The notes under the pieces are model-generated. The model made no database searches, was not told where the DNA came from, and saw only the letters and a list, made by a program, of their open reading frames with translations. A program made the position numbers and the translations under genes. From the NCBI GenBank assembly GCA_015487695.1, contig WFPF01000043.1, forward strand, positions 1 through 34,985: a stretch of DNA of 34,985 nt. The letters run 5' to 3'. The stretch comes from Chitinophagales bacterium. Its GTDB lineage: Bacteria > Bacteroidota > Bacteroidia > Chitinophagales > S012-47. Positions 9,841-17,393 of this stretch are shown one piece after another (within the stretch, counting starts at the first letter, position 1; each line of letters starts with the position of its first letter).

Positions 9841-10103
9841 AAGTTGCAAAAGAATGAAAAACAAAGCAACGGGTCCCGGGCCTCCTGATTATTTACTGAG
9901 GGGAACCTTCTGAAAAGAAAATTTCTCCGAATTTTCCGGATCTGAATTGTACAATCCTTGGTAATTTCACAGTTAAAAGGTGAGTGCCGGGAGTGTCGCT
10001 GCAAACGATGAGTAAGGTATATGTGCACTTCCTTTTGGCTTTCCCCATTCACACCAAAATCAGGATCACTTCAAAAGTAGATCAGAGGACGTTCTTTTTT
10101 TGA

Positions 10104-10958
10104 GTGAATGAAGAAAAAAACGGGTATATGGGAAAAGTAACGCATGCTATTTATATCGGAGTGATGACACTGATTGTGCTGGTCGTAACTGCGTGGCTGG
10201 CCTACACAGGATACAGCTACTACGAACTCCCCCTCGAAGAGCGCTTTTACCATCCGCAGTACCACTGGTTCAGGCCGGCCGGGCCGCTTGGACACGGGCT
10301 GGGCATCATTGGCACCTTTCTTATTCTTTTCGGTGTCGTCTTTTATATCGCCCGCAAGCGCTACGGATTTATGGAGCGCTACCTCCGCCTGAAACATGTG
10401 CTCGAGTTCCACATCTTCCTCTGCGTGCTCGGGCCCATTCTTGTCCTGTTTCATACCACCTTCAAATTTGGCGGCATGGTCTCGATTGCTTTCTGGAGCA
10501 TGGTTGCCGTGGTTTTGAGCGGGGTCGTTGGCCGTTTTATTTACATTCAGATTCCGCGTACGATTGAAGGACGGGCACTCAGCCTGGCAGAAGTCAACAA
10601 AGCCAAAGAAGAAATAGCACGTGAGCTTCGTCAGATGGAAGGCCTGGAAAGCTCCACGCTTGACCTCATTCTGAATGATGACGGACGGCAGCGCGGCTAT
10701 TTCGCCAGAAAACTTCAGCTCTCCAGAGTCAGGCGTGAGTTGAGACACAAACACATTGACCGGAGCAGGCGCAGGGCCATCATCGAGTTGGTCAAACAGG
10801 AAATGTCGCTGGCTGGAAAGGTAAGCCGCCTGCGACAAATGCAAAATCTTTTTAAATACTGGCACGTGGTGCATTTGCCTTTTGCCATTATCATGTTGGT
10901 CATTGTGGTGATCCATGTGGTGATCACCGTGATGCTGGGCTATAGATGGATCTTCTGA
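10104..10958 (+). CDS. Multi-pass membrane protein, candidate b-type (di-heme) cytochrome / quinol-interacting subunit (start may be ATG at 10128)
   Basis: About 5 hydrophobic TM segments with histidines placed in or near helices (GPLGHGLG; LKHVLEFHIFLCVLGPILVLFHTTF; YWHVVHLPFAIIMLVIVVIHVVITV); co-directional with and overlapping the flavoprotein gene. Confidence 0.65.
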   Translation: MNEEKNGYMGKVTHAIYIGVMTLIVLVVTAWLAYTGYSYYELPLEERFYHPQYHWFRPAGPLGHGLGIIGTFLILFGVVFYIARKRYGFMERYLRLKHVLEFHIFLCVLGPILVLFHTTFKFGGMVSIAFWSMVAVVLSGVVGRFIYIQIPRTIEGRALSLAEVNKAKEEIARELRQMEGLESSTLDLILNDDGRQRGYFARKLQLSRVRRELRHKHIDRSRRRAIIELVKQEMSLAGKVSRLRQMQNLFKYWHVVHLPFAIIMLVIVVIHVVITVMLGYRWIF

Positions 10959-12301
10959 TGAATATACTGACACAGGAAATAGTGATTTACGGAGTGCTTG
11001 GCCTCTTTTGCCTGGCCATCATCTGGATTTATGTACGCAAAGGTCAAAAAGCTTCGGCCCGTGTGCGCGAGAAGGTGGACATCGCGAAAAGGGAAGGGCG
11101 TTTTGAGCCCCTTTCCCTGCATCCCTACATCGACCTCGACACCTGCATCGGCAGCGGGGCCTGCGTAAAAGCCTGCCCGGAAAAAGATATCATCGGTATT
11201 ATCGACAACAAAGCCACAGTGATCAATGCCAGCAGTTGCATCGGACATGGTGCCTGTTTTCATGCCTGCCCGGTCGAAGCCATCTCACTGCGGATCGGCA
11301 CGGAGAAACGGGGGGTCGAGCTGCCGCATGTGAAGCCGAACTACGAAACCAACGTCAGGGGTATTTACATTGCCGGAGAACTGGGCGGTATGGGCCTGAT
11401 CAAAAACAGCGTGGAGCAGGGAAAACAAGCTGTGGAGAATATTGCGAAGAGCGGGAAAGAGCCCAAAGAAGGTGTGCTTGACCTTATCATTGTCGGGGCA
11501 GGGCCGGCCGGCATATCGGCTTCGCTGATGGCCAAAAAACTGAGGTTGAGTTTTAAAATATTCGAACAGGACAGCCTCGGAGGAGCCGTCTACACCTTTC
11601 CGCGTTCCAAAATTGTCATGACCAAGCCCATGGACCTGCCGCTGTATGGAAAGGTCAAACTTTATGAAAGTTCGAAAGACGAGTTGCTCAATCTCTGGAA
11701 CGAGGTGCTGAGTAAAAATAAAATAGAGATACAGGAGCGCAGCAAAGTGGAGAAGATCACTTTTGCAGACAACGAGGTTTTTAAGGTCATTCTCGCCAAC
11801 GGTGAGGAATACCTGGCCAATCATGTGCTTGTCGCCATCGGACGAAGGGGCTCGCCCCGAAAACTGAATATCCCGGGTGAAAATCTGCCCAAGGTCGCCT
11901 ATCGCCTGATCGAACCCGAACGCATCAGCGGGAAAAAGATCATTGTAGTGGGTGGTGGCGACTCGGCCGTAGAGTCTGCCATGCTCCTGATGGATCAGAA
12001 TGAGGTCACACTCTCCTATCGGAAAGCGCAGTTTGCACGCATCAAAGCCCGTAACCGCGAGAAAATAGAAGAGGCCATGCAAGAGGAAAAATTAAAAGTT
12101 ATTTTCAACTCCAATCTCGTTCGCATCAGGGAGGATGAGGTGGAACTGAAAATAAAGAACGGGGATCAAGAAGAGCTTGTAACCCTTGAAAATGACCTTG
12201 TCTATATTTTTGCAGGAGGAGAATTGCCCATAAAATTTCTGCAGAATGCAGGCATTGAGATCACAAAGAAATTCGGAACCATTGTCAAAAAGCACAAATA
12301 G
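10946..12301 (+). CDS. Membrane-anchored ferredoxin-flavoprotein oxidoreductase (TrxR/YpdA-like FAD/NAD(P) domain)
   Basis: N-terminal TM; CIGSGACVKACP and CIGHGACFHACP ferredoxin-like motifs; FAD motif LIIVGAGPAGISASL; NAD(P) motif IIVVGGGDSAVESAMLL. An alternative start at 10958 gives an ATGA overlap with the upstream stop. Confidence 0.88.
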   Translation: MDLLMNILTQEIVIYGVLGLFCLAIIWIYVRKGQKASARVREKVDIAKREGRFEPLSLHPYIDLDTCIGSGACVKACPEKDIIGIIDNKATVINASSCIGHGACFHACPVEAISLRIGTEKRGVELPHVKPNYETNVRGIYIAGELGGMGLIKNSVEQGKQAVENIAKSGKEPKEGVLDLIIVGAGPAGISASLMAKKLRLSFKIFEQDSLGGAVYTFPRSKIVMTKPMDLPLYGKVKLYESSKDELLNLWNEVLSKNKIEIQERSKVEKITFADNEVFKVILANGEEYLANHVLVAIGRRGSPRKLNIPGENLPKVAYRLIEPERISGKKIIVVGGGDSAVESAMLLMDQNEVTLSYRKAQFARIKARNREKIEEAMQEEKLKVIFNSNLVRIREDEVELKIKNGDQEELVTLENDLVYIFAGGELPIKFLQNAGIEITKKFGTIVKKHK

Positions 12302-13913
12302 AGCGCCATTGAAAACGCTGAAAGAAATCATCTTTTGTATTGCCCTGCTTGCCATGGGGACGCTTCAGGCCCAGATATCGCCCGGAAGCCTGAGTACGGC
12401 CCATGCCGACCTGGAAGGCGTATCGAATTGCACAAAGTGCCACGAACTGGGAAACCAGGTACCCGATTACAAGTGCCTCGATTGCCATAAGGAGATAGCC
12501 GCCCTGAACGAGCAGAACCGGGGCTATCACGTCTCAAAAGAAGTGAAATCGAAACGCTGCACAGACTGCCACAACGAGCACCATGGCCGCAAATTTCAGC
12601 TTATTCGTTTCGATACGGTCCGCTTCGACCATAAGCTCACGGGCTATACCCTTGAAGGCAAGCACGAGCGCATTGACTGCCGTGATTGCCACAAGCCCGA
12701 TTACATTGATGATCCCGACATACGCGAAAGAAGCAAAAGCTATCTCGGCCTGGATGCCGAGTGCCTGACCTGTCATGAGGATTACCATCAGGGTGAACTC
12801 TCAGAGGACTGCAGCTCGTGCCACAGCAATTTTGAAGATTTCAGGCCCGCTGACGGATTTGATCACAACGATGCAGACTTCAAACTGCGGGGGGCCCACA
12901 AAAAGCTGGACTGCGAAAAATGCCATAAAAAAAGCACACGCAACGGGAATGAATACCAGGAATTTACGGGTATAAAATTTGAGCGCTGTATCGATTGTCA
13001 CGAAGATGAGCACAACGGACGTTTCGGAAAGGACTGCAGCAAGTGCCACACCGAAAGCAGTTTCCTGGAGCTGAAGTCCATGAACCGCTTCAACCATGAC
13101 AAGACCCGTTTTCCGTTGCGCGGCCAGCACGTGGGCGTAGACTGCAAAGCCTGTCATAAGGGTAAGTTTACCGCGGCTATTCGCCACAACGAGTGCAAAG
13201 ATTGCCATGACGACTATCACGAGGGTGAATTCAACGAGGAAGCCTCCTCACCCGACTGCAAAGATTGCCACACGCTGGACAAGCCTTTCGGGTTCACAAG
13301 TTTTGGAATTGAAGAACACAATGAAGGTCATTTCAAACTCGAAGGGGCCCATCTGGCCACCCCCTGTTTTGCCTGCCACCTGAAAGACGACAGGTGGACA
13401 TTCAGAGACATCGGGGAGGAATGCAAAGCATGCCATGAGGATGTGCACGAAGGAAAAATAAGTGAGAAATACTACCCCGAAGGCAATTGTGCTTCCTGTC
13501 ACAATCCAGGCCGCTGGAACGATGTGAAATTTGACCACGACAAGACCGGCTGGCCGCTGAAAGGAGAGCATGACGGGCTTTCCTGCCGAAAATGCCACTT
13601 TGAAAGCAGCGCAGACGGGGAAACGGAAATACAAAAATTCTCATTACTTTCGAAAGAATGCAGTCAGTGCCACAATAATAAGCACGGAAATCAATTTGAA
13701 GAAGGAGGAAAAACCGACTGCCTGAAATGCCACAGTGAATCCGGTGACTGGAAAGCCGACTTGTTTGATCACAGTGCTACACGCTTTCCGCTGGAGGGCA
13801 AACATGCCGAAGTAGCGTGTGATGCCTGCCACAAGGCCAAAAAAGACGAGAACGGAGTGGAAATAATTGAGTATAAAATAAAGCGATTTGAATGTATAGA
13901 TTGTCATCGTTAA
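12246..13913 (+). CDS. 20-heme c-type cytochrome made of tandem triheme c7-like modules (start may be TTG at 12309, just before the signal peptide)
   Basis: 20 CXXCH motifs counted by hand; signal peptide LKTLKEIIFCIALLAMGTLQA; repeating F-D/N-H...G-x-H...CxxCH...CxxCHxDxHxG...CxxCH. Confidence 0.95.
   Translation: MQALRSQRNSEPLSKSTNRAPLKTLKEIIFCIALLAMGTLQAQISPGSLSTAHADLEGVSNCTKCHELGNQVPDYKCLDCHKEIAALNEQNRGYHVSKEVKSKRCTDCHNEHHGRKFQLIRFDTVRFDHKLTGYTLEGKHERIDCRDCHKPDYIDDPDIRERSKSYLGLDAECLTCHEDYHQGELSEDCSSCHSNFEDFRPADGFDHNDADFKLRGAHKKLDCEKCHKKSTRNGNEYQEFTGIKFERCIDCHEDEHNGRFGKDCSKCHTESSFLELKSMNRFNHDKTRFPLRGQHVGVDCKACHKGKFTAAIRHNECKDCHDDYHEGEFNEEASSPDCKDCHTLDKPFGFTSFGIEEHNEGHFKLEGAHLATPCFACHLKDDRWTFRDIGEECKACHEDVHEGKISEKYYPEGNCASCHNPGRWNDVKFDHDKTGWPLKGEHDGLSCRKCHFESSADGETEIQKFSLLSKECSQCHNNKHGNQFEEGGKTDCLKCHSESGDWKADLFDHSATRFPLEGKHAEVACDACHKAKKDENGVEIIEYKIKRFECIDCHR
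12624..13913 (+). repeat. Protein-level tandem repeat: five complete and one truncated triheme modules
   Basis: Module starts (Phe codon of F-D/N-H, or Ile of IEEH) at 12624, 12858, 13089, 13308, 13530, 13764; module lengths 78, 77, 73, 74, 78 aa, then a partial module with two hemes. Confidence 0.85.
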
Positions 13914-14908
13914 TCTTCTTTCTGCTGCTGGCGGGAAATGCATGGGCGCAAAACCCCCACGGTCCTGACCTCAAGATCGACTGCAAAGCCTGCCACACTT
14001 CGGGCAGCTGGAAAATCGACCGCGAACAGCTCAGCTTTAACCACGACACCGTGGGATTTGAGTTGGAATACCGCCACAATGAAATAGATTGCCGCGAGTG
14101 CCATACGACCCTGGTTTTTAACGAAGTGGAGAGCAATTGTGTATCCTGTCACGATGATGTGCACAGCATGTCGGTGGGCGATGATTGCGCAAGATGCCAT
14201 ACTTCAAAAAACTGGCTGGTAGATAAGATACCCGAGATCCATGAAGAAAACGGCTTCCCGCTCGTAGGTGCCCATTTCTCTCTGGCCTGTGTCGATTGTC
14301 ATGATTCCGAAACCGGCTTGCGCTGGGAGCGCCTGGGGAATGATTGTTTCAATTGCCATGACGACACCTACTACAGTACCACGGCACCCAATCACGAAGC
14401 TTCCGGCTTTTCAACGGATTGTATCCAATGCCACGATCCCCTCTCCGAAAGCTGGACCGGAAGCGGTAATTTTCATTTCTTCTTTCCGCTTACCGATGGA
14501 CATGACATTGCAGACTGCACAGCCTGCCACAAAGGAAGCAGCTACTCCGACATTTCTCCGGAATGCATATCCTGCCATCAGAGCGATTACAACAATGCGC
14601 AGTCTGTGGATCATGCGGGTTTGAATTTCAGCACGGATTGCACCCAGTGCCATGGCATGGGACCGGGATGGAGCCCGGCCAACTTTGACGATCATGACGG
14701 AAACTTCTTCCCCATATACTCCGGAAAACATCAGGGAACATGGAACACTTGCACGGATTGCCACCTGAATGTCAACGATTACTCGGAATTCAGTTGCATC
14801 ATTTGCCACGACAACCAAAGCGAACTGGCCAACGACCACGATGAGGTAAGCGGTTATACGTACAGCAGTGATGCATGCTACTCGTGCCACCCAAAAGGAG
14901 ATGAGTAA
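13892..14908 (+). CDS. 13-heme c-type cytochrome, module-related to the upstream 20-heme protein
   Basis: 13 CXXCH motifs counted by hand; signal peptide MYRLSSLIFFLLLAGNAWA|Q; overlaps the upstream cytochrome gene by 22 nt in another frame. Confidence 0.95.
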   Translation: MYRLSSLIFFLLLAGNAWAQNPHGPDLKIDCKACHTSGSWKIDREQLSFNHDTVGFELEYRHNEIDCRECHTTLVFNEVESNCVSCHDDVHSMSVGDDCARCHTSKNWLVDKIPEIHEENGFPLVGAHFSLACVDCHDSETGLRWERLGNDCFNCHDDTYYSTTAPNHEASGFSTDCIQCHDPLSESWTGSGNFHFFFPLTDGHDIADCTACHKGSSYSDISPECISCHQSDYNNAQSVDHAGLNFSTDCTQCHGMGPGWSPANFDDHDGNFFPIYSGKHQGTWNTCTDCHLNVNDYSEFSCIICHDNQSELANDHDEVSGYTYSSDACYSCHPKGDE

Positions 14909-14939
14909 TTTATTAGCGGGCACTTGAAGATTGGAGTTT

Positions 14940-16580
14940 ATGAAGTCTGTATTTTTTATGCTTTCCTTTTTCCTGATGGTCATGACTGTGAAGGCACAGA
15001 GTGGTGAAAAGACGGAGGATGGAGAAGTTACATTTATTACATCAGAGAATGTATATGTTCGTTTTTCCAGCACGGAGAACATCCGTATCGGTGATACGCT
15101 CCTGCAAAATGTAGGTAGCGGGTTGAAGCCCTGCCTTGTCGTGACCCAAAAGTCTTCTACTTCCTGTGTTTCCTATCCCCTGCCCTCCTGCTCTCCGAAA
15201 AAAGGAGACAAAGTCGTCCACCGCTACACCGTCAGCGAAACGGCATCCGCAGCCATGGAAAACGAAGCGGCAGCAGATTCCACAGAAAGCCAGGCCGGGC
15301 AAAGCAGCATTGGGAATAAAGAGCAGGAATCGGAGAAAGCCCGGGAAAGCTTTGAAGAAAAACCCTATTTCACAGAGCGCATCCGGGGGCGTGTATCCCT
15401 CGCTTCCTATAGCAATATCTCGTCAAGCAACAATGACGGCCACCGGGCCATGGCCCGTTTTTACCTCTCGGCCAGGCACATCGGCAACAGCCGCTGGTCG
15501 GTAGAAAGTTATGCCGCCTATCTGCAAAATTTCGTGCAGGGCGAACGGCCACAGGGTTATCGCACTTCATTTATGAGGGTCTACAATATGGCCGTGCGAT
15601 ATGATGCCGACAGCTCATTTTCGGTACTCCTCGGGCGCAGAATCAATCGCAGGATGTCTTCGCTGGGAGCCATTGACGGGCTCCAGGCCGAGAAACATTT
15701 CGGCCGCTTTTATGCGGGTGCCATAGCCGGTTTCCGACCCGATATCAGCAATTACGGTTTTAATTCGAAGCTCCTTCAGTATGGTGCGTATCTCGGATTG
15801 GGCAGCTCCGGACGAGGTTCCCGCAATGAAAGCACCATCGGTGTGCTGGAACAGAGAAACGGAGGACACATTGACAGACGCTACGCCTATCTGCAGCACT
15901 CGGCCACCCTTATGAAAGACCTTCATCTTTTCAGTTCGGCTGAGCTTGATTTCTATCGCAACGTAAACGGAGCGGCAAGCAGCGCACCCCGGCTGACCAA
16001 TTTCTATCTCTCGATGCGCTACAGGATCAATCGGAAATGGTCGGCCCATATCTCATACGATGCCCGCAAAAGGGTGATCTATTATGAAAGCATAAAAACG
16101 GAAGTAGAACGGCTGCTTGACAATGACATATCGAGAAACGGGCTGCGGCTGGGGCTGAGATATCGTCCGAACCGAAAGATTTCCACGGGTCTCAGCTACA
16201 GCAAACGCTTCCAGGCCGATCGTCTGAACCGCTCTGATAATGTGAATGCCTATCTAAGGTTTTCAGATCTGGCAGGCATTGGCGGCAGCCTCTTTATTGC
16301 ATACAACTTCAACCAGTCTATCTACCTGCAGAGCAATATCGCTTCAATCCGTTTCACCCACTCCATAGTAGAGAATAAGGCAAATGCCTCGTTCTACTAC
16401 CGCTATGTCAATTACAAATACCTGAGCTTTGAACGCAGCAATCCGGGACAGCATTATTTCGGAGTTCAGAGCAGTACGAAATTAAGCGGCAGCCTGAGCC
16501 TGGGATTGCTGGGCGAGTTTTCACTCCGGAACGGCCAAAACAATGTTCGTGTTAATACAAGCTTGATTAAACGATTTTAG
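14940..16580 (+). CDS. Outer-membrane beta-barrel protein with an N-terminal periplasmic domain (porin candidate; ORF track start 14931 is a TTG)
   Basis: Signal peptide MKSVFFMLSFFLMVMTVKA; small N-terminal domain plus charged linker; then alternating-pattern strands with aromatic girdles and terminal Phe (...NNVRVNTSLIKRF). Confidence 0.7.
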   Translation: MKSVFFMLSFFLMVMTVKAQSGEKTEDGEVTFITSENVYVRFSSTENIRIGDTLLQNVGSGLKPCLVVTQKSSTSCVSYPLPSCSPKKGDKVVHRYTVSETASAAMENEAAADSTESQAGQSSIGNKEQESEKARESFEEKPYFTERIRGRVSLASYSNISSSNNDGHRAMARFYLSARHIGNSRWSVESYAAYLQNFVQGERPQGYRTSFMRVYNMAVRYDADSSFSVLLGRRINRRMSSLGAIDGLQAEKHFGRFYAGAIAGFRPDISNYGFNSKLLQYGAYLGLGSSGRGSRNESTIGVLEQRNGGHIDRRYAYLQHSATLMKDLHLFSSAELDFYRNVNGAASSAPRLTNFYLSMRYRINRKWSAHISYDARKRVIYYESIKTEVERLLDNDISRNGLRLGLRYRPNRKISTGLSYSKRFQADRLNRSDNVNAYLRFSDLAGIGGSLFIAYNFNQSIYLQSNIASIRFTHSIVENKANASFYYRYVNYKYLSFERSNPGQHYFGVQSSTKLSGSLSLGLLGEFSLRNGQNNVRVNTSLIKRF

Positions 16581-16594
16581 AAAGACCACAAGAA

Positions 16595-17386
16595 ATGAAA
16601 AGAAACATTAAAGTCATTTATCTCAGCCTGGCTCTGATTGCAATTGCAGCCTGCAACGGAAAGCCAAAGGAAATAGCTCCGAGCAAGAGTGACCCGGGCA
16701 GCAGCGGCATATTCGAAAGCGAAAACCCTTCCGGCAGCATGGAAGGAGATATCCCTTCGGATGTGCATCGAGTTGTTGTTGAGGAAGTGCTTCCTACGGA
16801 CCAGTATCAGTTTCTGAGGGTCAGGGAAGGAAATGACGAGTACTGGATAGCCACCATGATACAGGGCATCGAGGTGGGAAAAAGTTATTATTTCAAAAAC
16901 GGAGTGCTCAAAACCGATTACGAGAACAAGGAATATCAGCGTGTCTTCAAACGCATGTATCTGGTCTCAAACATCGTGGAAGCCGGACATGGCAGCAAAA
17001 TGCAGGGAGCCGGCAGCGGGATGAAAAGCAACGTGGAATCCAATGCAAAATCCGGTATACACGGCATTCCCCGAAAATACGGACGCATAGAAATCGAAGG
17101 GTCTCTTCCCATTGCGGAGCTGATAGCCCATCCCGAAAAGTATGAAGGCAAACGCATTCAGATTTCAGGCGAGTGCGTAAAGCTTAATCCGAATATCATG
17201 GGCCGCAACTGGATTCACCTGAAAGACGGAAGCAAAGATGACTACGACCTGGTCATCACCTCCCAGGATATATGCCCCGAAGGCGAGGTCGCCACTTTTG
17301 AGGGCAGCGTGGCACTGAACAAAGACTTTGGAGCCGGCTATCGATATGAGCTCATTGTAGAAGACGGAAAACTAATCAGGAAATAA
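16595..17386 (+). CDS. Lipoprotein with a C-terminal OB-fold-like domain
   Basis: Lipobox-type signal MKRNIKVIYLSLALIAIAAC; C-terminal EKYEGKRIQISGECVKLNPNIMGRNWIHLKDGS...LVITSQDICPEGEVATFEGSVALNKDFGAGYRYELIVEDGK resembles the NrfJ-like/OB-fold proteins found near multiheme cytochromes. Confidence 0.65.
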   Translation: MKRNIKVIYLSLALIAIAACNGKPKEIAPSKSDPGSSGIFESENPSGSMEGDIPSDVHRVVVEEVLPTDQYQFLRVREGNDEYWIATMIQGIEVGKSYYFKNGVLKTDYENKEYQRVFKRMYLVSNIVEAGHGSKMQGAGSGMKSNVESNAKSGIHGIPRKYGRIEIEGSLPIAELIAHPEKYEGKRIQISGECVKLNPNIMGRNWIHLKDGSKDDYDLVITSQDICPEGEVATFEGSVALNKDFGAGYRYELIVEDGKLIRK

Positions 17387-17393
17387 GAAGATC

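Noticed and set aside
9663-10052. 129-aa minus-strand ORF in the long intergenic spacer
   Set aside because: No recognisable domain, atypical composition; not enough support for a CDS.
10071-10973. 300-aa minus-strand ORF
   Set aside because: Antisense to the membrane protein gene, low-complexity His/Asp composition; shadow ORF.
12429-13913. Possible DNA-level repeat or CRISPR-like array
   Set aside because: Repetition is at the protein level (CXXCH modules) with diverged nucleotides and no conserved direct repeats or spacers; no CRISPR array anywhere in the window.
13880-13960. Programmed -1 frameshift fusing the 20-heme and 13-heme cytochromes
   Set aside because: The frames would allow it, but I see no X XXY YYZ slippery heptamer in the overlap, and the second ORF has its own ATG and a good signal peptide with an AxA site. 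Fission or coupling is simpler.
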